A stretch of 64,000 bases of DNA. Source: Circinella umbellata (taxonomy: Eukaryota > Mucoromycota > Mucoromycetes > Mucorales > Lichtheimiaceae). Position 1 is the stretch's first letter; each line of letters starts with the position of its first letter. This document shows, in pieces, positions 1 to 11,000 of this stretch. The position numbers were made by a program, and so were the translations under genes. The notes beneath the pieces are model-generated. The model saw nothing but the letters and a program-made list of their open reading frames with translations, did no database searches and had not been told where the DNA came from. Where the stretch lies: NCBI GenBank assembly GCA_025093555.1, contig JAIWNF010000008.1, forward strand, positions 248,001 to 312,000. The letters are read 5' to 3'.

Positions 1-447
1 AACAAAAATAACTCTTTTTATAATTTTTTAATGTGTTAGGATGCAACAATGGAATTCGGTGGATCAGTATATCTTTATGTAAATGAAAATGAAAATGAAA
101 AGACAAAAAAAAAATAAAAATAAAAAGGGAAGAACAATAGTTTCTAACTAAAAAAAATGCATTTTGATTTTAGGTACATAAAAGTATTGTTTATTGTAAG
201 TTGAAGCCCGACCCCCCTTTTTTTATCTTTAAAAATAAAAACTAAAAAAAATAATAGTAAATAATAGACCTATTAAACCTAAAAGCTCAGTCATGTTATT
301 TTCTGGTTGTATGTTCTATTTTGCTCATTCAGAAGTTCGTAAGTTATATATATCTTTTAATGAAGATCATCTTTATTGTATAGTGCAAAAATAATAATAA
401 TTATAATTACTTATCAATATATTATATTAGAATTTTATTATACTTCA
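1..447. other. AT-rich upstream region of the kinase gene
   Basis: No coding region is supported here. The stretch is very AT-rich with poly(A) and poly(T) runs. It probably holds the promoter and 5' UTR of the kinase gene that starts at 448, but no single regulatory site can be assigned. Confidence 0.4.
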
Positions 448-2508
448 ATGACAGCTGCTACATATCCATTTCAAAAATCATTACTTGAAGAACCTATGGA
501 TCATATACAATTTCTCAAGGTAAAAAAAAAAATACGTAATAATAACAAAGAATTAAGTAATGTTAATATCTTCTCCAACTTGATAATAGAAATGTAATCC
601 ACCTGTCAAATTGGATAATAATTATGTAAATGATTTAAAATGGAATGTTGTAAGACTTCCAGATATCATTGGACATGGAAAAACATCCTCTGTCTATTTA
701 TCAGTTCCATATGCTGTTCCTCAAGGTATACCTATATTTCAATTTGCTTGTAAAGTAATCACAATTCAACCTATTGCAGAAAGTCGTGGATTAGCTTTTA
801 TGAGATCACCCAATCGATCATTTAAAGCTCGATTTGATATAGAAGTAGAAATATTAAAAGCTGCTAGACATGTAAGTAAAGAAAAAAAAGATACGTAAAT
901 TAACTCTATTAATAATATTTTATATATAGCCATGTATACCCTATTTTATTGGTCAATATGTAGTCGATGAAATGAATGGTTGTAATAGATATTTACATCT
1001 TTTTACTCCACTGTATGTATTTATTATTATGACTTGTTATTATCAAAATGATACATATATATATATATATATATTAATCAATTATTAATTATTATTTTAC
1101 AAGTGCATGTGGTGGTACTTTACAAACATTAATCGATAAAAAGATAAAATATCCTGCTTCAGATAATTTAAGTAAAGAAAAAATTCGATTCATCTTTTAT
1201 CAATTATTACACGGTGTTCATGTACGTTTTGAAATAACTTTGGCTTTTATATATACATATATAAAATTTATACTAACATTATTATTCAGCATTTACATAG
1301 ATTATATACTAATTCAGCTAAAAAATTATATATTCATGGAGGTAAAAAAAAAATAATGAGTTTATAAAAATAGACGATCTTAAATACTAATTCTATGTTG
1401 TTGGTGTTGTTTTTCAATAATAGATATAAAGGTAAAGAATAGAAAAACAAACAAGAAAGGATTGATTAAATATACTAGTTAATTAATTATATATTATATA
1501 CTATTATTATAGCCAGAAAATATACTTGTAATGAATGATACTGATAGACCTTATATAGTCATATCTGATTTTGGACATGCTCTTAGTATAAAGATTGAAA
1601 ACAAATTAAATCTTAATCAAAAGATTTATCCTCAATTCTTCAAAAATGAAGGAACATTGGCGTAAGAAACTATTTATTTTTTATTATAATTATTTTATGA
1701 TACTAGTTATTAACTGATTTATTCTATTTTTAGTTATTTTTCTCCAGAAAGATGTGATCCACATCATGAATGGACAATTGGTGATCATTTATATGTTGAT
1801 ATTTGGGCGTTAGGTGTTACTTTATATCAATTAATTACTTTGGAACATCCTTTTGTTCCGTTGAATAATGATCTGGAAGAAGGTGATGAAAGTCATCTAA
1901 TAATTCAAAATATTCAAAATATAAAGTTAAGATTTAATCAACCTTGTTGGAAAAAAGAATATGATATAACACGTAAATACTTTATATATATAGTAAACAC
2001 ATCTTTTTTTTTTACGTATCAAAAGTACATTACTAATGATAACAATAATAATTTAGATATCAATTTTATAAAATCAATTTTAACCAAGACAAATCGACCT
2101 TCTATTCCACAATTATTATTTCATTCATTTATGGTAAAATCAAAAAATGATATAAATCTTGCACGTATGCAACGTCGATGGGATGATTATAGTGTGGATG
2201 AAGCTTTTTATAGCAACAACAACAACAAACTACAAGAAATATATAATGATGATGTCGATATGAATTTAATTTCGGATGAAACGTTTGAAAAGATTCAAAC
2301 GGCTTTCGAAAATAATACAGCTATTAAATTTACACTTCCTGATAATATTTTACGACGATCCTATTACGAACATGATTACAATAGTATTAGCGAAATAATT
2401 GAAAGACCCGAATCTAAAAGTGTTCGGCCCTTAGAATTTTTAGATGGTTTGACACTTGATCCAGATGAACAAATTTTACTTGAAAAAGCTTCTATAATGA
2501 AAGAATGA
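448..2508 (+). CDS. divergent Ser/Thr protein kinase (HGD catalytic loop)
   Basis: Eight exons give a continuous 512-aa frame: 448-519, 590-871, 930-1012, 1104-1221, 1290-1341, 1424-1431, 1513-1661, 1734-2508. Kinase landmarks appear in order: glycine loop GHGKTSSVYLS, the lysine in FACKV, the helix-C glutamate in EVEIL, catalytic loop HGDIKPEN (about 201-208), DFG (224-226), SPER for the APE motif, and DIWALGV. The arginine of HRD is glycine, so this is a non-RD kinase, while the catalytic Asp203, Lys205, Asn208 and DFG Asp224 are all kept. An active enzyme is therefore likely. The 8-nt exon 1424-1431 encodes part of the catalytic loop and is needed to keep the frame. The C-terminal ~180 residues are acidic and Asn-rich with no domain I recognise. 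Possible donor and acceptor sites at 1973-2025 would shift the frame, so I read through them. Family and substrate are unknown. Confidence 0.82.
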
Positions 2509-3801
2509 TGAATTGTACGTACGTGTGGTATTATCACTCCTCGAATTTTAGTTAATCACATCATCACCAACTATAACTCATTTTCAATCTATCTACAACA
2601 ATCAAAAAATCATTCATCCCCTTATATCCGACTATGAAGGCGATTCATTTGTATACATTAGCAGCAACGACACCAACAACAACAATATTAATATGGGTTT
2701 GCAACGAAATTGATAAATTAAAGACAAAAAAAAGGGGGGGAGGGTTGTAATCAGCAATAATAGAATTTATTGATTTATTCAAAACAACTGTCGCAACAAA
2801 ATAAAAAATACCAAGGATATCATACCAGGAATATAAAAAAAAGTAGTCGTTCTTTCTCGATGAATAAAAATCTATAAGTTCATCTGATAGTTAATTTTTT
2901 CACACTCTCTATTAACCCATCCTTTTCCTTACCTAATGACGATACTAACTCCTCTATATACTCTTCCCCTCTTTTCAACTACGTATAACATTTATCTTCT
3001 CCCACCTTCTTTGCTGATCGATTCTATTATTCAAAAATATATAGTGCAATGGCTAAAATCTTTACTCGACAGTTAAGATCATGTGAAAAGTTTCATATAT
3101 TCTACTGTATTTAATATTGAAAAAAGAAAAATATAGTACTACATAAAGAAAACTTGGATATAATTCACTTGATCTTGTAACTTTTTTTTTGTGATCTTTT
3201 AATACTCTATTACTGATTGTATTACTCTTTTGTAATTTTTTTTCATATATCGTTTACAAATTTTTACGTATAATATGTTTCAATGAATTTTCCATGGGAA
3301 CAAACAATGTAATTTAGAGTAAAGTCTAATATATAAGTCTATACGTAGAATCAAAGATGGACTTAATAATCAGAACAACAGATAAAATAGCTACGTAACA
3401 TCAACTGTATAAATTAGAAATAGGGGAAGAAGAATTTGATTACGCTCTCACCCCTTGAACACTTCAAAATATCTTAAAACACCACTGTTATCATTATCAG
3501 ATGATATTTAATTCATGTCTGTACCAATAAGTTTTATATTTTTTTACTACTTTAAAGTTGTTGGTTTACGTAATAATCATTTTATTTTATATGAAACAAA
3601 TCAATATTTCATGTATGTGAATTTATTACAATTAGGCTTCTATTTTTTTTTAATATCATTATTTCCTGATGGACTACAAACATATTGTATTTATGAAAAA
3701 AAAAAACTGTTGAATAATAATAAACACATTTCACGGTGTAAAACATATAGGGGGTATTTCTCTCCTCTCACAATTTTTAGACTTTTCATATTCAGCTGTA
3801 T
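2509..3801. other. intergenic, no supported gene
   Basis: AT-rich DNA following the kinase stop codon. A 99-codon open frame at 3515-3814 is biased to Phe, Tyr and Asn, has no recognisable domain, and runs into the inverted-repeat element at 3802. I do not call it a gene. Confidence 0.5.
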
Positions 3802-4079
3802 GAATAAACGGTAAGTCAGTCATAGTAAAATTAAGTGTGTAGGGACTTAATCAAAAGATTTTTTTTTTTGCTTTTGAAGAAAACTTGCTTCTTTTTTTAT
3901 GTCTCTTTTTTATATACTTATATAGTGGTAATAGGAACTTCCATCTATAATGTCGCTTCTTTCATCTTTTAGATTAAACAGTATACTATAATTCTTATGT
4001 AATGTATTTGTTTTTATACCTCAAGAAAAAATTGAAGTCCCTACACTTAATATTACTATGACTGACTTATCGTTTATTC
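3802..4079. mobile_element. MITE-like element, 278 bp, with ~46-bp terminal inverted repeats
   Basis: The left end beginning GAATAAACGGTAAGTCAGTC at 3802 is matched in inverted orientation by the right end finishing GACTGACTTATCGTTTATTC at 4079. Pairing continues inward over about 46 bp with a 2-bp gap and a few mismatches, to the shared AGGGACTT/AAGTCCCT, then stops. The interior is AT-rich and non-coding. Size, long TIRs and lack of an ORF fit a miniature inverted-repeat element. I see no convincing target-site duplication and cannot name the superfamily. Confidence 0.75.
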
Positions 4080-5004
4080 GGCACGGATAACATGAATGGG
4101 GCTTCTGAGCCAATAGAAATCAGTTTTTGAATAGTCAATCAAGAATTTCGCATAAGCTTTGCTGCTTTACAGTTAAACTAGTAGTGAGAGATGCCTGATT
4201 TTAGAGATTTTGGCAAATTTCGGTCCCCAGTTTTTGACAACAAAAACGCATTTTACAAAACATCCCAGTATCTATGAAGCTACTATAACACCTGGAAAGT
4301 CTTCCAGAATATTAGGAAAACAAAGCATTTATATAAAGAGCCACTGGAATCATTACAGAAGAAGAATCGTTGTTAACCAACTCAAAAGCGTCACATCTAC
4401 GTAGAAGCCAAAAAAAAAACACCTCCATCCCTACAAATATCTTGTTCAGATATCATAACAGTGATATCACAAAAATTTAAAAAATTACATCTACATTAGC
4501 ACCCACTCATAATGCTACTATTGGCAATCCAAAAAAACTATTATGCGTACTAGAAATAATGATAACCATTAGCAAAACAATGATGCATCATTTTGATTAT
4601 TATTATTACTGTCATTACCAAGGTAATGTAGAACAAAGTAATACATAATTCTCTCGTCTTCTTTCTCGCGCAACAATATCTATCACAGGAGACCTACCAC
4701 CTTTTCAACAAAGCTCAAGATCTGTAGAAGTACAACGCGCATGCGCAAAACAGGAAAGCAAAAGTATATACAATAGAATAGAAATACCTAGCTATTACGT
4801 TACTATATAAGAACGCCAAACTCTTTTTCTAGCTATTAATTCCCACATTTTAAAATTTCTTCAAAATATTACACATCATTATTTATTTCAAACCCCCTTT
4901 TACTTTACTCATCATTTGCAATTTGGATTAAAAAAAAAATAGCCCTCAGCTTCACTTAGTGCCATTTTTTTTATTTTTATTTTTAGGCCCACTTGTATGG
5001 GTGT
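4080..5004. other. intergenic, no supported gene
   Basis: AT-rich sequence. A 64-codon frame at 4210-4404 is slightly less biased in composition than its surroundings but has no recognisable domain, splice partner or homologue that I know. It could be a coding remnant. Confidence 0.4.
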
Positions 5005-5863
5005 CACTAAAAAAGGTGTACAATCAAAAAGGTGTACTTTTTAGAAGGGCGATATGAATATCAAAAAAGTATTTCTTTCCTATAACACTCGAACAGAAAT
5101 TCTGTGACAGATCCTTATCAGTGTCAGGAAGTGATAGTGTTGCTACTGAGTTCGACAACGAAAAGGAAAAGTAATATTCAATCCATCCAAAACACAACCT
5201 ACGGAACAACTTGTTATCATATAATTAGATAGATTTTTTTGGCCTCGCTGTCAATTATAAAACTACATGAAGATATCTTCACAGAGACATCTTACTCTAG
5301 AAGATATAAATAGATAGGAATGTAATATAATAAACAGAACCGAATGTTATAAAAAAAAAGATAAAAACTGAATGACCTAATATATGTCAAAATTTTGAAT
5401 CGAAAACCAATCACAAAGATTTATATTAGCTAAGGCTCTGTAATAATCAATATAACTGTCAAATAAGGAAAAGATCACCATAAAAATCAGCAATATTTTA
5501 ACCGTAATATTTTATTAAATATAAAAGCTACGTACTAGGATATAAAGTATGATGTATGATTTTATGTTTGGTATAAGAATAAATGATTTGGTTTCTGTTC
5601 TTGTTATATTACAAAAACTACATAACACCATTTTTCATTATATGAAAGATAAATACGTAATATTTCTTTCGAATAACTCCTATGAAATTATAATTATTTG
5701 ATTCAAGTAAATATTTGGTTTTGAAAAAATACTTTGAGATATTGTGTGGAAAGATGCATCAGGTCTACGATGAAGTGATACAACCCAATTGTACACCTTT
5801 TTCATGACTGGAATTGCGAAATTTCAAAAAGTACACCTTTCTGATTGTACACCTTTTTTCGTG
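5005..5863. mobile_element. non-autonomous TIR element (~860 bp), possibly CACTA-type
   Basis: The left end starts CACTAAAAAAGGTGTACAAT at 5005 and continues with a second GGTGTAC motif. The right end, read in reverse complement from 5863, starts CACGAAAAAAGGTGTACAAT and also continues with GGTGTAC. The inverted repeats match over about 38 bp with two or three mismatches. A further partial motif lies near 5790. No transposase is encoded between the ends. Termini beginning CAC(T/G)A are typical of CACTA elements, but the flanking 3-bp sequences (TGT and TTT) are not identical, so the class is inferred. The right end directly abuts the left edge of duplicated block copy 1. Confidence 0.68.
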
Positions 5864-6899
5864 TTTCCCCTTGTGCGAGTGTTGCGTTACCAGATGGCCT
5901 GGGGGATGCTATTCCAAGATGCTCCTCTCATGGATAATGCATTTACCTTTTTTAAGGGGAAAAAGGGATTTTCGGGGGGTATGCTGAAACTTGGGATACC
6001 ACTTATTATCCACCAGGAGCTAGCCACATAATATATTGTTATAGGTGATGAAACACATTTTTTGAGGAAGGAACTTCGAGTCGAGATATTCAAGGTTATG
6101 ATAAATGAGAAAAGCGAGTTTGATTAGTGATTAGTGATCATGGATTATTATTTTTCTTTTTGGATTAAAGATACTAGTTGAATTCTTCAATCGCGAGCTT
6201 GCCTGTTAGTTCGGCTTCCCAAGTCAAAGCTACCGTCTTACGAGTATGGCGAATGGTTTTGTCATTTTATGGTAGAAATAGTTGTATGGGGACATCCGGT
6301 TTAAATAAATTGTGATTATATATTGGTTAGGCTACTACCTCTTGTTAAAAATGTAGTTGGTGTACATGGCATGTTGTTTAGATAAAGGGCACATGTTAAG
6401 GCTCTTTCAATGAACTTTAAGAACTGTAATGGTTTTTTGTTATCGCGAGTATTATAAGTAACTCGAATGGAGATGCTTGACGGTGAATAGTTGCTTCGAT
6501 AGATCATTGTACTCCCCATTCTTTGACACTTTTATGAAGTTTTGGGAATGCCTGAATATATGAAAAACAAGTTCAACCAGTAATTGGGCGAGGAAACAAC
6601 TTCTCTTGAGTAAAGGTTCTTCGTTTCCATTCGTAGCAAGTTCCTGTTTTTTATCTAATCGGTTGTGAATTGATAACCGTATGAAAGCCATTACGCTTGT
6701 TTCTCTTGTTGTGTGTAGAATATATCAAGGAATATGTTATTTTTTCCCTTTTTTATTTTCAACTACTTGCAACGAATAAATCATGTATAGATGAGACCCT
6801 GATAATCTGATTTTATGATCCTTTTTTTTTTTGGCAAATGTGTTCATATTACAGTATTTATTTCTTCTTTGTACTTATGTTATTACTAGCCTTTTTTAA

Positions 6900-7240
6900 G
6901 TTATGAAATGAACTTGTTTTCTTTTTTGTGATTGTACGTATACACAAATGTGAAACCCGTCTTTCTTTCTAGAAAAACCAGTTCATCTTTATGATACACG
7001 AGTTCTTCGTCCACTCAGTTTTAGGAAACGGCTTGCGATTTCACTGGGAAATATGGATGATATACATCATGATTAAAATTTATTCCTGGGTTTCAGTAAA
7101 CAAGAAACAATTAATACGTTTTTTTGGGAAAGGAATGACACAAAATGTCAATTAAGGTGCAATGATAAAGTTTTGAAAGAAAGAATACACAAAATGTGGG
7201 AAATACATGTACAAGACCAGCTAAATAAAAAGGAATAAAA
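6900..7240 (+). pseudogene. decayed 3' coding remnant (copy 1)
   Basis: Downstream of an acceptor-like TTTCTTTCTAG ending at 6972, a plus-strand frame resembles the open frame of copy 2 (13018-13287). Here it is cut by a stop after the MDDIHH-equivalent codons near 7073 and by small length changes near 7120. It looks like the broken twin of that remnant. The protein family is unknown. Confidence 0.35.
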
Positions 7241-7337
7241 GAGAAATATATATATAAAATGTAAAATATATATGTACAAAGATCAAGTAAAAAAAGTGAT
7301 ATAATAGAAAAGAAGGTACAAATATGAAAAAAAAGCG

Positions 7338-9359
7338 TCAACGTCGTTTTTTGGAGACATGTTGATCTGGACGATTTTTTAGAGAAGATGATGTTGATGA
7401 AGAGGTTTCTGGTGTTGTTGCTGATGCTGCTGATGATAATGATAATGAAGAGGAAGGTGTTGTTAATTTTCGGCGTGGAATAAAGCATGGGGGAAGTACG
7501 GCAGTTTCGTCACCGGTATCAATCAAATCAAAGGCTGTTGAACGATATTTATTTAATGTGCTATCAATAATCATTTTTCCATTTACTGCAATTTTGAGCA
7601 ACGGTATAATCCGTTGGATGTAATCGTCGCTGCAGGTAGGGTATGGGATGGGGTTTATTCTGCGAATTCGTGTTACATAACCTTTTGGAACATTGGCATC
7701 AAGTAATACAACCGAATTGCCTATTGGTTTAGATACGTAATGCAGAAAAATAAATAAATCGAATTTCAACATCACATTCCGCTCATCATTTGATAATTAC
7801 GTACCATTGATATTATATCCGAGAATATGTGTTTGATTAATAATACTTGGGATATCTTGGACGATTGCACATAACATATCTTTAAGAACAATGGGAAGCT
7901 TTATCATACTGTCCTTCATTTCTTTTGTCGAGTCAACTTGGTGTCCGATTTCTAAACAATCCAATTCTACTCCACTTGCTTTATAGATTGTATCTGTTCG
8001 TCTTCCCATCTTCTTCTTGTTTGTGGCATCGACAGCTGATAATTTTCTTTTTCCATTTAACGCAGCTGCATTCGCCTCGCTGGTCATTTCCTTGCTTTAA
8101 ATCATTTAATTAGTTCTGTATATATTTTTGCATAATATATATATATATATGTTGATAAAAGACTAAGACCTGACTCACCCAAGTGCCTTCACACTAGAAC
8201 CAAAAAAAATTTTGTTCAAGAAGCCCCATAAGTAATACAGTTTGTCGCTTTCTTTCATTGATTCAATATCGTTGCAATTGCCCTTCAAGAAATATCGGCT
8301 GGTGACCACTAAAGTTTCAGATAACCAAGACATTAAATGATCGTTGATGGGATCGTGATCTAGTTGATGCCCGTATCGATAGGCTTGCAAGGCGGAGGTC
8401 TATATTATAGCAATAATTAGCTTTTTATTAACTGCCTTATATTGTCCATCTTACCATATCCTGGAGGTCTTTTAATTTTTCTTCGAGGTCTTTTGGAATT
8501 GGTCGCAGTATTGGTCCACCTTCCTTTCTGATTTCCTTTAACTCTTCAGTCGTGAATACATCAATCCAATGATGGTCTTCTACATCTAGAATTAAAGACT
8601 GGCTGGGACTAATATTATGTTTAGCATATTGGCTTTTTTTTTAATATTTTCTTTTTCCAATTTAGTTGCACTTACTGAACAAAGTTGCATGATACAGCAA
8701 AATCCCTTATTTTTTCTTCAACAGATTTTGGCTTTGTTTTAGTTTTAATCGCATCTTTTATCGTTGCGTTTAACACCCAAAAATTGTCACGATCTAAATT
8801 ATCTAACATTTTGGCGATATCGTTCTTATCTTGGGGAGACAATGGGACTTCAAGTGCTGTGGATCCAGAACAGGACGTGGTGTTCAACTTTTTGGAGGGG
8901 GAGGAATTATCTGGTTCATTGATGCTTGTTTTTTCTTCAATGCGTTTTGAAATTTTTTTCCAGTTAGGCTTTTGCTTTAACTGTTACCCCCCAAACATGC
9001 AAAAAAGAAAAAGCATATGTTAGCATGCGACTCGATAATTTTTATATATTTGGTAAAATATGAAACGCGTTACTTACAAGAGTAATATTTAAACTGCTTG
9101 CACATAGATTTATTCTTCTGATCCAATCGCTTTTGCTATCCGCCATGTTTTGTACGTTTGGCCAAGTATCAACAATCGTGTTCTCCAATTTGTCAATAAT
9201 GTCTTGAATGCTGATTTCACATTTGACCTCGGCCAGTTCATGAATTACAGGGCAGATAACTACAGCAAGTTAGTGTTATTATATTAAATATAATTATATA
9301 ATAAACATGGTTTCTATGTAACACTTACGGCATCTACTGTGATCTTGTACTTCTGTCAT
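7338..9359 (-). CDS. uncharacterised 521-aa Mucoromycota-type protein, copy 1
   Basis: Seven exons on the minus strand join in frame: 9359-9329, 9259-9078, 8980-8676, 8608-8455, 8399-8179, 8094-7805, 7720-7338. The first 200 residues are hydrophilic and mostly helical. The middle contains LMSWLSETLVVTSRYF and YLWGFLNKIFF, then ALGKEM and KRKLSAVDA leading to KKKMGRRTD (about 324-332) and ELDCLEIG (341-348). Next comes KLPIVLKDML, a core ending near MIIDSTLNKY, a Ser/Thr/Ala-rich tail and a basic KKRR end, which could be a nuclear signal. From memory, an unverified Mucoromycota family shares the ALGK, MGRxxD, ELxxxEIG and KLPxVLxDM pattern. D332 and E346-x-G348 faintly recall a PD-(D/E)XK nuclease core, but the lysine is absent, so no function is assigned. 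All exons are open. Confidence 0.78.
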
Positions 9360-9570
9360 GCCAACGACTTGAAAGAACTATATCAGAAGGATGATATTTT
9401 CGCAACCTCAGTTTTTACGCGTTTTATAACGGGGTTTTTTTTTTGGATCAACACATGACCTTGATATTTATTGAGAATGGCTATGGGCGCGCCCTTCGTC
9501 TACCCTTCTTTTTCTGCTATTCAAATTATTCACAATTCCAACAATACTTATTCAACGGACTTGGGTAATT

Positions 9571-10722
9571 TTTCAGTTTTGCAAATGCAGTACTATTAAC
9601 TATAAAATAAAGGTGCTTTGCGGTACTCCTTGCAGTAGTTTGCAGTACTATATAATTTTTGCAGTACTATTCTTGCGGTAGTTTACACATGTAATAAAGA
9701 AAAAAACAATTTCTATCAACTGCTTCTCGAGGATTTGTATCAGGCGGTTGATATTGAAGATTGTCAATATTCGGGTATTAATCAATTGTCTTGTGACGCT
9801 CATTATCATCATCATCATCATCATCAGTGAGCATTGTAATTGTAAACAATGAAGAATCCAAAGAAAGAACTTTAATCAAAAAGGGTGACGGGGACCAGGA
9901 GTAGGAGGGTCGAACTGGTAATGAGTGAAGAGATGACAGGTTCTCTTCTTCTTCATCATTCATCATATTAACATTAGGGGATGACAGGGGCTCTGCGGAA
10001 AGTCGGGCGCTTGATTGTGCTACTATCTGTTTTAATTGAAGTAGTCTTTGTTGCATAGCAATAGATTGTAACTGAATTGGAGACCATATTTTGCAGTGCT
10101 GACCTAGCGAAAAGGAAGATTTATTATTATATTATAGCATTAGAACTTATTTTTATACTTATTTTTTCACTAAATTATTTTAGTCCAAGAAAATGCTTGT
10201 TGTTGTTTTACAACACATGGTGGTCTGACCATACACATCAACCACCATCCTTAAATCTCATTATCCAGCCTTCAAACGTTCACAATCAAGTTGTTCACCA
10301 CCCCTAATTGTTATTTCTTTGGGCTGTTGTTTGTTTTTCATATATTTTATAAACTTATTATTTTTTTTAATAATCATCTAATGATTATAGTTTACCAATA
10401 TATTTATGGGTAATGATTAACTCTCAAAAAAGTAATTTCATAATATAATGTATTTGCTGAAGTGGTAAAGATCAAAACTTAAGAGATAAATATTTAACAT
10501 TAAGCTCTTCTTGATTTATTAAATGTATATTATTCATAAATTTATGATTTCATAATTCTTAAAAAAAATACTGAAATAATACCATACAAAAACAAGTGTA
10601 ATATATAATTCTATAAAAATCATTACTGCAAAGTACTGCAAAGGACCTTTTATAGTTAGTAATGTTCGGTAAATCCGGCCAATTGTGCACAAAAGTACAG
10701 CATTTGCAGTACTACGAAATTA
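9571..10722. mobile_element. GCAGTACT-bordered inverted-repeat element, copy 1 (~1.15 kb)
   Basis: The left end (9571-9690) and the right end (10603-10722, reverse complement) share TGCAAATGCAGTACT-like tips, an inner AACTATAAAA stretch and GGTGCTTTGCGGTACT/GGTCCTTTGCAGTACT motifs. Multiple subterminal GCAGTACT repeats are present. The left end lacks about 70 bp found in the fuller end at 11181. The interior holds an acidic ORF on the minus strand. Subterminal repeat arrays are seen in hAT, CACTA and Mutator elements, so the class is not decided. Confidence 0.65.
9778..10056 (-). pseudogene. acidic ORF inside the GCAGTACT element, truncated copy
   Basis: The frame begins MQQRLLQLKQIVAQSSARLS, continues into acidic Glu and Asp runs, and stops after the KTID residues. 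In the duplicate (15680-16063) the frame continues for about 36 more codons because the equivalent triplet is CAA, not the TAA seen here. An upstream exon is likely: an acceptor-like CGCTAG lies just 5' and the frame stays open through codons reading KIWSPIQLQSIA. I do not recognise the family. Confidence 0.45.
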
Positions 10723-11000
10723 AAGAAGGTATCCTTTTTTTTAATTAATAATATATCACATGGAATATAAAAACGAGAGTGAATTGTTGTTATCAAAGAT
10801 GATTTATGAAAAAAAAAGGTTTTTCTATGTCAAAAAAATGATAAAATGTCAATGCAAGGAATTCATCTACAGAAGATAATATATATGATGCTATAAGGCA
10901 TAAAATACCTATAGGCCTGAGCACACCAAGAACAGTAATTTCTAGAGTTTCCGTTATTCTACTTATTATTGTGCTTGAGGCGTCTGGAATACACCCTAGT

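Larger units (their letters stand above)
5866..11000. repeat. segmental tandem duplication, copy 1
   Basis: This block aligns in direct orientation with about 11905-17070. Shared landmarks in the same order are the GTGTTGCG minisatellite fragment, the non-coding stretch with the CGCGAGCTTGCCTGTTAG motif, the 521-aa gene, the acidic ORF and the GCAGTACT-bordered element. Substitutions are sparse and indels small, so the event looks recent. The left edge contains only a single, trimmed minisatellite unit. The right edge, near 10955-11000, has lost or never had about 130 bp found in copy 2. Confidence 0.9.

Noticed and set aside
1973..2025. Possible extra intron in the last kinase exon
   Set aside because: Its length (53 nt) would break the frame that runs to the stop at 2508; read-through keeps a continuous acidic C-terminus.
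7111..7488. Minus-strand 125-codon frame (and its twin at 13202-13539)
   Set aside because: It overlaps the last exon and the 3' region of the 521-aa gene in another frame and is Phe/Ile/Ser-rich from AT repeats.
8605..8615. A 1-bp length difference between the two copies that seemed to frameshift exon 4 of the 521-aa gene
   Set aside because: After phasing the exons (305 + 154 nt), the acceptor is AG before TCCC/TCCT, so the indel lies inside the intron and both copies stay in frame.
8685..9023. Plus-strand 112-codon frame, also at 14740-15078
   Set aside because: It is the complement of exon 3 of the 521-aa gene; the minus-strand exon has proper splice sites and phase.
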